This document shows positions 1 through 8,251 of a stretch of 64,000 nucleotides of DNA, piece by piece. The first letter of the stretch is position 1. The number at the start of each line of letters is the position of its first letter. Below the pieces are notes generated by a model, which ran no database searches, was not told the origin of the DNA, and saw only the letters and a list, made by a program, of their open reading frames with translations. Origin of the DNA: Alteromonas sp. BMJM2 (GTDB lineage: Bacteria; Pseudomonadota; Gammaproteobacteria; Enterobacterales; Alteromonadaceae); NCBI RefSeq assembly GCF_027257845.1, contig NZ_JAPVOT010000012.1:1-64000 (forward strand), in the 5' to 3' direction. A program made the position numbers and the translations under genes.

Positions 1-4
1 GAGG

Positions 5-192
5 TGCGCATTATACGCTGGAAGTTTTCGCTGTCAACACTTTTTGAAAATTTATTTTCTAAAGCGTTTCTTCTTAACTCCCGTCTTTACTGGCCTATAA
101 AGGTAGTAGAGACTTACTTCAGGAGGGATGCTGTTTTGCTTTTCCCCCGAAGCGGATGCGCATTGTACTTATCTGTAACCTGTCGTCAACAC
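5..192. repeat. Two spaced direct copies of a TGCGCATTRTAC...GTCAACAC motif
   Basis: Copy 1 spans 5-40 and copy 2 spans 157-192. Each begins TGCGCATT(A/G)TAC and ends GTCAACAC, and each is exactly 36 bp long, while the middle 16 bases are unrelated. Conserved ends with constant spacing suggest a protein- or RNA-level signal rather than chance. Similar GCGCATTATAC/GTCAAC strings are, from memory, common in intergenic DNA of marine gammaproteobacteria; their role is unknown to me. Confidence 0.5.
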
Positions 193-211
193 CCTTAGTA
201 AAATAAAAAGC

Positions 212-238
212 AAAAAAGCGACCAAGTGGTCGCTTTTT
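212..238. terminator. Intrinsic terminator, bidirectional
   Basis: AAAAAGCGACC (213-223) pairs with GGTCGCTTTTT (228-238) around an AAGT loop. The stem is flanked by an A-run on the left and a T-run on the right, so it can act in both directions. It lies about 100 bp past the pssA stop codon on the minus strand. Confidence 0.8.
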
Positions 239-340
239 AATCTTTTTGACTATTTATTGTCAATAACGGTAACCGTTCATATGTGTTTAACTCAAACCGT
301 GTCATTTAACGGCTGTTAATGAGCCTAACACATCGCCCGT

Positions 341-1150
341 CTATGTAACCTTATCGTCATCGTTAGACTGAGTATTCGTATTGCTAGATTCATTTTTAAA
401 GTCCGCATCCTCTTCATGGTCGCCAACAACATCATCTAGAGTAACTTTATCTACTGTTCTAAATGTATTAATTGGACCAGCGAGTGCATAAAGTGCAAAC
501 ACGATAAAAAGAACCAAAGCTGGCTCTGTTGCTACCACGACAAATATAAGCAGCACTAACAATAAAGCAACGAAAGGCACCTTGCCGTGCCAATTTACTT
601 CTTTGAACGAGTTATATTTGAAATTACTCACCATTAGTAGCCCAGCTAAACCGGTAACGGCAGCGACGACAAAACCATAGTCTGTACCCACTACATCGTA
701 TTCAACGCCAACCCATACTAAGCCCGATACTACCGCAGCCGCTGCTGGACTAGCTAAACCTTGGAAAAAACGCTTGTCTGCAATACCCACCTGCGTATTG
801 AACCGCGCTAGCCTTAATGCAGCACCAGCTACATAGACAAATGCAGCAAGCCAACCTAGTTTTCCTAATTCAGTTAACCCCCAATTGTAAGCAACTAATG
901 CAGGCGCCATACCGAATGACACCATATCGGCCATAGAGTCGTATTCAGCACCAAAATCGCTTTGCGTGTTTGTCATCCTTGCTACCCGACCATCTAAGCC
1001 GTCAAATATCATGGCGATAAAGATAGCCACCGCTGCTGCTTCGAATCGACCATTCATAGATGATACAACTGCAAAGAAGCCCGAAAACAGACCCGCAGTA
1101 GTAAGTAAATTGGGAAGTAAATATATTCCTTTACGCTTTTGTTCAGACAT
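341..1150 (-). CDS. pssA: CDP-diacylglycerol--serine O-phosphatidyltransferase
   Basis: The enzyme makes phosphatidylserine from CDP-diacylglycerol and serine, the first committed step to phosphatidylethanolamine. The 269-residue protein carries the CDP-alcohol phosphotransferase signature: D53-G54, A57-R58, G67, D71 and D75 in DG-x2-AR-x8-G-x3-D-x3-D order. Several hydrophobic segments between about 10 and 220 make it an integral membrane protein. This is the Bacillus-type (CDP-alcohol phosphotransferase) PssA, not the phospholipase-D-like enzyme of E. coli. The C-terminal 40 residues are acidic and Asn/Asp-rich. An AGGAC Shine-Dalgarno precedes the ATG. It is monocistronic, with the terminator at 212-238 downstream. 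Confidence 0.9.
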   Translation of the reverse strand: MSEQKRKGIYLLPNLLTTAGLFSGFFAVVSSMNGRFEAAAVAIFIAMIFDGLDGRVARMTNTQSDFGAEYDSMADMVSFGMAPALVAYNWGLTELGKLGWLAAFVYVAGAALRLARFNTQVGIADKRFFQGLASPAAAAVVSGLVWVGVEYDVVGTDYGFVVAAVTGLAGLLMVSNFKYNSFKEVNWHGKVPFVALLLVLLIFVVVATEPALVLFIVFALYALAGPINTFRTVDKVTLDDVVGDHEEDADFKNESSNTNTQSNDDDKVT

Positions 1151-1510
1151 ATGTCCTCATAGCTCTACATACATAATGTATCAATTATTTCATAGATATT
1201 GGTTTACGCATAGTAAAGTAGAGAATGTTGCTATCTACAAAAATGCTTATTAAGCGCGATGATGTTCTGCAAACTAAGTATTTATTGTGCTGCTTTTGTT
1301 CTTTTCACCGACATTTCGATTTTATGAGATGTGTCTTTCTGTTAGATGGTGAAGCACACTTCAATAACTAAGTATCAACGTTCATACTAAACTCTCGCGG
1401 TCGTTTATATATTATGAAAGCCTAAGGGATTGTTTCTCAACTGACCGTCAGTTGCTTTGAAGCTTTCATCCCCATTCAAATTATTTAAATTGGGTTTAAG
1501 GAGAATATAG
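1151..1510. other. Divergent intergenic region, pssA / exosortase-type substrate
   Basis: This 360-bp AT-rich gap separates the minus-strand pssA from the plus-strand surface-protein gene and must hold both promoters. I could not assign a convincing -35/-10 pair by eye. The only clear signal is AAGGAG at 1498-1503, seven bases before the ATG at 1511. A minus-strand frame at 1405-1614 overlaps the next gene and shows no coding character. Confidence 0.5.
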
Positions 1511-2464
1511 ATGTATAGACATAGCCGCCTTCTATCGTGTCGAGTGCTGTTGGCTATACCGGTGTTATTTGCACTTGTTGTATCGGTTTCTCCAGCCCAC
1601 GCTAAGAATGACAAAAATTCCTATAAAAATTGCAAATCAAAAAATGCTAAACACGCTTGCAACTCTTCGTTAGGTGAAAGTGTTTATGACACCAGCCTCA
1701 ACAATACATATAACCTAGTAGACGATGGCGTTTCCCATGGAACTAATGCCCTGAACTCTAGCGTAGTAGTCAATGGGGTGAACATTTCAATAGCGGCTTT
1801 TGCAGATACCAAAAATGTTTACAACGAAGCGGTTGTTGGCGCTAATTTAGAAAAAATATCTGACCAGTGGGCATATGGCGTTACGAACAACGATGAAGCC
1901 AATTACTACGGATGGTCAGATCATGCAATAGACAACTTGAATCACTACAGCCCAGGCAGCGATAATGCTTATTATAGTGGTATGACGAATGTTGAGCGCG
2001 ATTATGATTTTGTTTTGTTATCTTTCGATAACGCAGTCACACTTACGGGCGCTGGATTTTCATGGATTGCAGATACAACCGATACACAAGTTTCCGTTGC
2101 GGCTCTGAGTGGAGTTTCAACACTCACTTCTGGCGTAAGTTCGTGGAGTGATATCGTGGCCGATGCATTAACTACGGCTTCGTTTGACATAGAGAGCTCT
2201 GAAAATTCAGGTTATGACGCCGATTTTACTTTTAAAGAAGCCGCTAATTATTGGCTGGTTGGTGCTTATAATACTGTTTTCGGCAATATTGGTGGATATG
2301 TTGGGAATGATGCGTTTAAATTATCAGCTATTGATTTTTCGACTTCTCAAGGTTCAGAACTGAACGCAAACATTGAAGTTTCAGCTCCAAAAACTCTAGG
2401 TACCATGTTGGCGTGTTGTATACTTTTTATAATTCGTAGGAAAAATCAGGCTTTTCAACTATAG
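1511..2464 (+). CDS. Exosortase-type secreted surface protein, XDP1-like, with atypical C-terminal sorting tail
   Basis: This is a 317-residue secreted protein of unknown biochemical role. Residues 1-31 form a signal peptide ending AHA. The mature N-terminus is Lys/Asn/Cys-rich. The body shares with the next gene the blocks VTLTGAxFS, YWLVGAYNTVF and (F/L)KLSxxD, so the two are tandem paralogues. The tail (about 290-317) has the tripartite form of a PEP-CTERM signal: a short motif, a hydrophobic helix and a basic end (RRKN). The canonical PEP is replaced by SAP, in SAPKTLGTML. The XDP1 name is from memory of exosortase-dependent surface proteins in Alteromonas/Colwellia. AAGGAG at 1498 fixes the start. 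Confidence 0.65.
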   Translation: MYRHSRLLSCRVLLAIPVLFALVVSVSPAHAKNDKNSYKNCKSKNAKHACNSSLGESVYDTSLNNTYNLVDDGVSHGTNALNSSVVVNGVNISIAAFADTKNVYNEAVVGANLEKISDQWAYGVTNNDEANYYGWSDHAIDNLNHYSPGSDNAYYSGMTNVERDYDFVLLSFDNAVTLTGAGFSWIADTTDTQVSVAALSGVSTLTSGVSSWSDIVADALTTASFDIESSENSGYDADFTFKEAANYWLVGAYNTVFGNIGGYVGNDAFKLSAIDFSTSQGSELNANIEVSAPKTLGTMLACCILFIIRRKNQAFQL

Positions 2465-2608
2465 TCGTATGCCCAACTTTCAAGGTGTCAATTAAATTTA
2501 CAATTAGATATATGAGCTACAAAAAAAGCATAACAATCAATCGATTAAAAAATGGCCCACAATTTGCTAACTAGGCTCAGTAGCAGTCTTTTTCGCAGTG
2601 GACAATTT

Positions 2609-3445
2609 ATGAAATATTTTAAAAGTGTTGCGTTTTGCGCCGTATCACTATTTAGCAGCACCGCATTTGCAACCGATAGTAGTCTTAATGAGCAAACGTA
2701 TTCGCTGGGTTCTAGTACTTACATCGATGAGTCACTAAACCCCATCTCTAATAACGTGATTAATATCAATGGGAAAGATATTTACGTTGGTATCACAGGT
2801 TGGGCTGATACTGGCGGTGGATCAGATGATTTAAAATTAGAACAGGGCGACATTAAGGGTTGGAAAAATAGTCATGGAGTTTGGGGGTATGGGCTTTTTA
2901 ACAACGATTTTCGACATAACAGTGAGCACGACACCTTCGACACACATGCTCTAGATAACTACACTAATGAAGGAACCAACGATTTTGATATGTTTCTTGT
3001 TTCGTTTAGTGAAGCGGTTACGTTGACCGGTGCTGCTTTTAGTTACAAGAACGGTGGTGACGGAGAGAGAGAGATTACAGTAGCGGGCCTTCACAATATT
3101 AATGCCTTTCAAGAAAATACACATTCTACATGGAGCAGTGTTTACAGCACTGTTAAAGAAAATACCTTAGGCCATTTTAGCCTTGGAAATAAATCCGAAG
3201 GGGTTTTCGAGTCAGATTTCACTGACACTATTGCAGGAACTGCTCAATATTGGTTAGTAGGCGCGTATAATACGGTATTTGACGACAATAACAGCACCCA
3301 CCATGGAGTTGGCCTGAAGTTATCTTCACTAGATATCGCAATTCAAAATACACAACAAAACACAGACGTCAGCGAACCAGGTGCTCTTGCATTAATGAGC
3401 CTAGGTCTTGGTTTAGTGCTTTACAGACGCAAACGTCGCGCTTAA
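2609..3445 (+). CDS. PEP-CTERM surface protein, XDP1-like paralogue
   Basis: This is a predicted exosortase substrate with the same domain as the preceding gene (shared VTLTGAAFS, YWLVGAYNTVF, LKLSSLDI). The frame stays open to an ATG at 2552. I chose the ATG at 2609 because it starts a clean signal peptide (MKYFKSVAFCAVSLFSSTAFA) and has GTGGA upstream; the earlier ATG has no ribosome binding site. The C-terminus is a textbook PEP-CTERM tail: SEPGALALMSLGLGLVLYRR followed by basic residues. Such tails are recognised by an exosortase, which removes the hydrophobic part during export. No exosortase gene lies in this window. A strong terminator follows at 3479-3505. Confidence 0.75.
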   Translation: MKYFKSVAFCAVSLFSSTAFATDSSLNEQTYSLGSSTYIDESLNPISNNVININGKDIYVGITGWADTGGGSDDLKLEQGDIKGWKNSHGVWGYGLFNNDFRHNSEHDTFDTHALDNYTNEGTNDFDMFLVSFSEAVTLTGAAFSYKNGGDGEREITVAGLHNINAFQENTHSTWSSVYSTVKENTLGHFSLGNKSEGVFESDFTDTIAGTAQYWLVGAYNTVFDDNNSTHHGVGLKLSSLDIAIQNTQQNTDVSEPGALALMSLGLGLVLYRRKRRA

Positions 3446-3478
3446 TTGTTTTAAAACGGTTAAAAAACACGTATCTTT

Positions 3479-3505
3479 AAAAGGTGGCTTAGGCCACCTT
3501 TTTTT
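3479..3505 (+). terminator. Intrinsic terminator after the PEP-CTERM gene
   Basis: AAAAGGTGGC (3479-3488) pairs with GCCACCTTTT (3493-3502) around a TTAG loop and runs into T residues. Its T-tract abuts an in-frame ATG at 3506, arguing that the true start of the next gene is the ATG at 3548. Confidence 0.85.
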
Positions 3506-3547
3506 ATGCTATTTTTATGCTTGAATAAGGCAAACGCAAAGGTAACT

Positions 3548-6361
3548 ATGAACTTGTTTAATAATAAAAAGCGCTTTGTAAAACGCGCTCTCTTCTCTGT
3601 CATCGCCACCTCTTTTTTCACAATGAACGGTTTTGCCACAACATCAGAAGATTATGAAAAGGCGTTAACTGCGTTTAATCAAAGTGAATACGACGAAGCC
3701 TATATACACCTTAAAAATAGCCTGCAAAAAGACCCTGAAAATTTAGCTGCTAAAATTCTGATGGGAGAAATTCTCCTCATAAATGGTTACCTTACTGCAG
3801 CAGAAATAGAGTTTGTAGAAGCGCTAGAAATGGGTGCTGATATCAATTTAGTCGCCGAGCCTTTAGGGAATACTTGGCTATTTTTAAACAAATACCAAGA
3901 TATCGTCGATTTTAGCGAACTTGATAAGCTATCTGGTGACTCCGAGCAGGAATGGCTGCTTATTCGCGCCACTGCATGCATTCGTTTGGAAGATGAAGCC
4001 TGTGCATTTAAAGATTACAACTTACTGTTATCTCGCGCCCCCAACTTTGTACCTGCAATTAACGGCTTAGCCTCTATTGCCCTTCAAAACGAGGACTTAA
4101 CAAAGGCGTCGACTCTCATCAACAGGGCCATGGATGCGGAGCCAGAAAACGCAATAACGTGGAGATTGAAAGGCCAACTTGCTTATCGTCAGGGCGATAA
4201 AGATGCAGCAACTAAACACTTACAAAAAGCGTTATCCTTTAACCGTGATGATCCAATTGCTCTGCGTAATCTCGTAGATCTTTATTTAGAAGCTAAAGAT
4301 TACGACACCGCTAAACTATTTGTTGACGAGATTATCGAAGATACCCCAAATGATCCGCTTGCCATTCTACTGAATAGCTGGTTACAAAGTAGAGACAACG
4401 AACAGGCAATTGATAATGAAAAACTAAAAGAACTCAATGAGTTTATGGCGCAGTTAGACCCAGACCTTATTACCTCACAGCCAATGCTGTTGTATATCAG
4501 TGGGCTGACAAATTTTTTCAATAACAATATGGAAACCGCAGCTAAGGATTTCACCACTTATCTGCAAAAAGAGCCTGAAGACCTCCAAGCAGTGTTGATG
4601 CTGAGTCAAGTTTATATGGCCACGCAGCAGGATAAGCAAGCGCTATTGCTTCTTGAACGCCATCAAGAAGCGCTTATGGAAGACCCCGATTCAGCGCTTA
4701 TGCTTGGCAATCTATTTATTAGCCAAAACAAAGCGTTTAAAGCTGAACGTTTACTGCAAAACTTAGAATATAAATACCCTAACGAAGGCAAGTTACAGCT
4801 TTTCAAAATCAAACTGATGGCCGCAAGGGGGAAGCGAGAAGAAGCGCTTTCTATATTAGAAGACAATCTACCCGCGTACCGTGAAAACGCGGGCTTCTTA
4901 TTTACCTACTCACTAATGAACTTACAAGCCGAAAAATTCGAGAAAGCTCTTAGTGGCGCAGAACTCCTTGGTACTCTATTTCCGGATGAAGCGGAAGTGT
5001 ATAACTTGAAGGCCGGCATTTTAATACGTCAGGGGCTTTTGGAAGAAGCAAAGACTAATATTGAAAAAGCGCTGGAACAAAACCCTACGTTATTCCCAGC
5101 GAAATTCAATCTAGCCGCCACTCAAAGTAGATTGGGCAACGTTGAAAAGTCTAACGAGCTTATCGAAGAGCTATTAACACTATCCCCTCAACACAACGAA
5201 ACATTGATGCTAAAGGCATTTAACCTGTCAAAAGAAGGTGAACTAGGTAGCGCTAAACAAATTTATCTCGATATTCTTACGCTATCACCATCGAACATGT
5301 CGGCAAGAGAGCGAGTTTCATCTTTATACCAACAGCAAGGCGACACCAAAAGTGCGTTGTATCATTTAGATCTTCTGCTAAAAGACGACTTTGATAATGC
5401 AGACTACCTTCTTCGCAAGTCAGCCTTACAAATACAAACCAACGAACGAGCTAACGCAGAGAAAACACTGAGTATTGTCCGCAACTTTATCAACGACGAT
5501 GCTGGTAAGTTAATCACTTATATGGAGCAGGCTCGCGCTATTGGTAACAACGAGGCAGCAGAGGCTGCTATGGCAAGAGCCTACGAAATTGCCAACAGCA
5601 ATACATTTGTGACCTTACGCTACGCTAGCTTATTGTTAGATTTGCAAAACAATGAAAAAGCGAAAGCGTTGCTTAAGAATATCTCAAAAGAACAGCAACA
5701 GAGTCCGGTCTATCATTTCTTAACGGGTAGGCTTAATGCTAACCTGGGCAAAAGCGAGTCCGCAGTTAACGCCTATAAGCGCGCATTAGCAATTGATCCA
5801 AGTTTTGCCCAAGCGTTTATCGCTATTTATAACTATGCTCTCAACGAACAATTTGTCGATGTTTTTCTAAACACGGCTCGTAAGATGGTCGAAGAAAATG
5901 CTAAAAATCTACTGGCCAAAAATTTATTAGCTCAGTATCTATTTTTCATTCGTGATTTTGAAGAATCAACGGCTCTCTATGAAGAACTCGTCAAAGAGCC
6001 TAATCTTTTAAATCCGGCTGAAGCTTACAATCGATTAGCAATAATGAGTATAGAAGCGTCGCTGGTGACCGCGAGAAACTATGCGCAAAAAGCCTATGAA
6101 CTACAACCAAACTCAGCAAGTATTTTAAATACCTACGGCCATATAAAAGCACTGCGCGGTGAGTATGAGCAAAGCTTGCAAATGTTGCGTGACGCTTTTG
6201 CTAGAGACGCAAAAGATCCAAACATTCGCTATCACCTTGGGTATACCCTTGCCAAATTAGGTCGTATCGATGAAGCGAAAAAAGAGTTGGAATACGCCGT
6301 AAGTGTAGAGCGGCCATTTTTCAAGCGCCCTAATGCAAAGGCGCTGTTAGAGAGCTTATAA
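3548..6361 (+). CDS. prsT: PEP-CTERM/exosortase-system TPR-repeat protein, PrsT type
   Basis: This 937-residue protein is built almost entirely of tetratricopeptide repeats, with recurrent A-x-YxxALxxxPxN spacing from about residue 30 to the end. It resembles PrsT, the TPR protein that accompanies exosortases and is thought to help surface-polymer assembly or export. The ATG at 3548 has AAGG seven bases upstream and starts a signal peptide ending NGFA; the open frame extends to 3506, inside the preceding terminator. Family members are usually called lipoproteins, but there is no lipobox cysteine here, so signal peptidase I cleavage to the periplasm is more likely. It sits directly downstream of two exosortase-type substrates, which supports the call. 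Gene end is convergent with dld, 16 bp away, with no obvious hairpin. Confidence 0.8.
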   Translation: MNLFNNKKRFVKRALFSVIATSFFTMNGFATTSEDYEKALTAFNQSEYDEAYIHLKNSLQKDPENLAAKILMGEILLINGYLTAAEIEFVEALEMGADINLVAEPLGNTWLFLNKYQDIVDFSELDKLSGDSEQEWLLIRATACIRLEDEACAFKDYNLLLSRAPNFVPAINGLASIALQNEDLTKASTLINRAMDAEPENAITWRLKGQLAYRQGDKDAATKHLQKALSFNRDDPIALRNLVDLYLEAKDYDTAKLFVDEIIEDTPNDPLAILLNSWLQSRDNEQAIDNEKLKELNEFMAQLDPDLITSQPMLLYISGLTNFFNNNMETAAKDFTTYLQKEPEDLQAVLMLSQVYMATQQDKQALLLLERHQEALMEDPDSALMLGNLFISQNKAFKAERLLQNLEYKYPNEGKLQLFKIKLMAARGKREEALSILEDNLPAYRENAGFLFTYSLMNLQAEKFEKALSGAELLGTLFPDEAEVYNLKAGILIRQGLLEEAKTNIEKALEQNPTLFPAKFNLAATQSRLGNVEKSNELIEELLTLSPQHNETLMLKAFNLSKEGELGSAKQIYLDILTLSPSNMSARERVSSLYQQQGDTKSALYHLDLLLKDDFDNADYLLRKSALQIQTNERANAEKTLSIVRNFINDDAGKLITYMEQARAIGNNEAAEAAMARAYEIANSNTFVTLRYASLLLDLQNNEKAKALLKNISKEQQQSPVYHFLTGRLNANLGKSESAVNAYKRALAIDPSFAQAFIAIYNYALNEQFVDVFLNTARKMVEENAKNLLAKNLLAQYLFFIRDFEESTALYEELVKEPNLLNPAEAYNRLAIMSIEASLVTARNYAQKAYELQPNSASILNTYGHIKALRGEYEQSLQMLRDAFARDAKDPNIRYHLGYTLAKLGRIDEAKKELEYAVSVERPFFKRPNAKALLESL

Positions 6362-6377
6362 ATTTGTATAGCAAACG

Positions 6378-8081
6378 CTACCCGCAACATGCGCAGTTAC
6401 GGGCGTGTTTGACCATTTTGCCAATCCCTGGGTTAAACGTATTGGTGGGGTCTAATTCTTGATAAAAGCGTTGTAATGTAGCCTCTGCATCATATAGATG
6501 CCCCACATTATGCTCAGCTGGGTACTTTGCTCCGCGATTATCGAGCAGCGCTAGCATGTCAGCCTTAACCTGCTTAGCATCGGCCCCCTTTTTCAGTACA
6601 TAGTCTTGGTGGAAGACGTGGCAAAAAAAGTGGCCGTAGTATAAGGCTTTATCGATATGCCGACTTATATGCTCAGGTAAGCTTTCTAGCCAGCTTTCAT
6701 CGTTGCGCCTAAGTGCAATATCAAGGGCTAATACTTCTCCTACGTTATCTTCATTAAGAGTTTGATAACGCATGGCTGCGCCTGCAGCAGCAAATCGCAA
6801 CAAGAAAGCTTTCGACGCTTCCTCTTTATTGCAAATAATAAATGCGCCTTCTCTCTTCTCTGTAGCAAAAAGATTACCTAAGTACCGCTTCGCTTCCTCT
6901 ATTCCTTGATTACTCATTTTAAGAATAAGATGGTGTTCGTACTGGTTTCGAAATTGGGTCAAAGAGTTAGGTAAAAACCGAGGAAAAAGACCACCCGCCA
7001 GCTGCATCGCTTTGTCGGTTAAATGGTTAGGAAACACTGTTGAACGACGAAGAAACGCATCTATACGGCCTTTAGCGGCAAATAATTTGGGAAGTGCTGC
7101 TGTACCTAAGTGATGAATACACAGGCAGGTGTCTTTTCCATACTTTTCTGCAATGTTGAACATGTCTCTATGCAAATACTCCCCTACTTCGGGAAGTTGC
7201 GACAATTGAGACAGCATATCTCGTCTGATTTGCGTTAACACCGCAGGATCATTGGTACCAATATAGAAGGTTTGCTCTTCTTGAGGTACTTCAAAAGTAT
7301 CAACAACAACAGCGAAAATGGCTATTTTACCAGCGCAGCCGCTAGCTTCAAATAAACGAGACGGGTCTGCGTTAAAGCGGCTGGGCGTATCGGCGCTAGT
7401 ATTTCGTACAATTTCTTCGTAATCACTGGCCGATGCTTTTTTGTCCGTCTGTATTTTATCTTTCGCAAAATTGCCCGATGAAAGGTTTGCAATTATGTCT
7501 TCTGGGGTATCACCTAATTCAATGCCTAAATGATTGACCAGCGCTAATTTACCACTGTTATCCACACGAGCGTAAAGCGATAGTTCAGTATACGCAGGGC
7601 CCCGTTTTACCAGTGCTCCGCCTGAATTATTCGCAATACCTCCAACTATTGAGGCGCCTAAACATGAAGAGCCGATTACAGAATGTGGTGCCCTTCCCAC
7701 TGGCTCCAATTTCTTTTCAAGATTATGCAGAGTTGCACCGGGGAAACTGATAGCTTGTTTGCCATTATTGATGAGAACAATATCATTCATCGCTAATGTG
7801 TTGATGACGACCACCGGCCTGTCGTAGTCACTGCCATTCGGAGTAGAGCCTTCGGTGAGCCCAGTATTTGCCGCTTGCATGATAATAATGCATTTTTCGG
7901 CAACACAAATTGAAAGGGCTTCCCAATATTCCATAAGCGTTTTAGGGAAAAGAACAGCGATAGCATCACCACCACCCGAGCGCCACCCCGTTCGATAGTG
8001 CTCTGTACTTTTGATGTTGATAGAAACGCCACCATCACCTAACACATCTTGAAACTGTTCAATAATACTGTTTGTTTTCAC
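6378..8081 (-). CDS. dld: D-lactate dehydrogenase, quinone-dependent (FAD, membrane-associated)
   Basis: Oxidises D-lactate to pyruvate and passes electrons to the quinone pool at the inner face of the inner membrane. The N-terminal FAD-binding (PCMH-like) domain spans about 30-220 (RSGGGDAIAV, GSSCLGASIVGGIANNSGG). The membrane-binding Dld domain follows (HRDMFNIAEKYGKDTC, then ADAKQVKADMLALLDNRGAK). Length from the GTG at 8081 is 567 residues, matching E. coli Dld (about 571). The frame is open to a TTG at 8138, but that codon has no ribosome binding site, whereas AAGAG precedes the GTG. The C-terminus ends in a small cysteine cluster (CACCG). Single-gene unit. Confidence 0.88.
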   Translation of the reverse strand: MKTNSIIEQFQDVLGDGGVSINIKSTEHYRTGWRSGGGDAIAVLFPKTLMEYWEALSICVAEKCIIIMQAANTGLTEGSTPNGSDYDRPVVVINTLAMNDIVLINNGKQAISFPGATLHNLEKKLEPVGRAPHSVIGSSCLGASIVGGIANNSGGALVKRGPAYTELSLYARVDNSGKLALVNHLGIELGDTPEDIIANLSSGNFAKDKIQTDKKASASDYEEIVRNTSADTPSRFNADPSRLFEASGCAGKIAIFAVVVDTFEVPQEEQTFYIGTNDPAVLTQIRRDMLSQLSQLPEVGEYLHRDMFNIAEKYGKDTCLCIHHLGTAALPKLFAAKGRIDAFLRRSTVFPNHLTDKAMQLAGGLFPRFLPNSLTQFRNQYEHHLILKMSNQGIEEAKRYLGNLFATEKREGAFIICNKEEASKAFLLRFAAAGAAMRYQTLNEDNVGEVLALDIALRRNDESWLESLPEHISRHIDKALYYGHFFCHVFHQDYVLKKGADAKQVKADMLALLDNRGAKYPAEHNVGHLYDAEATLQRFYQELDPTNTFNPGIGKMVKHARNCACCG

Positions 8082-8161
8082 TGCAGCTCTTTTTGTACTT
8101 TCATCAACATTTTTTCCTATACTACCGCCTCGACACAAAGATGCCCATTAAATACAGGCAC

Positions 8162-8190
8162 AAAAAAGCGGGTGTCTTTCCAACACCCGC
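8162..8190 (-). terminator. Intrinsic terminator of clpB
   Basis: Read on the minus strand, GCGGGTGT (8190-8183) pairs with ACACCCGC (8175-8168) around a 7-base loop, followed by six T residues (A-run 8162-8167 on the plus strand). It lies about 60 bp past the clpB stop. Confidence 0.8.
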
Positions 8191-8251
8191 TCGCTGTTTT
8201 TCTTTAAAGCTTGGCTGTATTTAAATATCTTACCCTAAAATATTCAGCTAT

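Larger units (their letters stand above)
1..340. other. Intergenic region left of pssA
   Basis: No convincing gene is seen. The only plus-strand frame here (4-198) is arginine/leucine-rich with no recognisable domain or ribosome binding site. The stretch holds two copies of a 36-bp spaced motif (5-40 and 157-192) and a strong hairpin terminator (212-238). The gene to the left of the window is not visible. Confidence 0.6.

Noticed and set aside
4..198. 64-residue plus-strand open frame at the left edge
   Set aside because: It has no ribosome binding site or domain, and spans both copies of the 36-bp repeat motif, so it is most likely chance.
9..340. tRNA or rRNA gene near the left edge
   Set aside because: No cloverleaf or conserved rRNA sequence can be made from the bases present.
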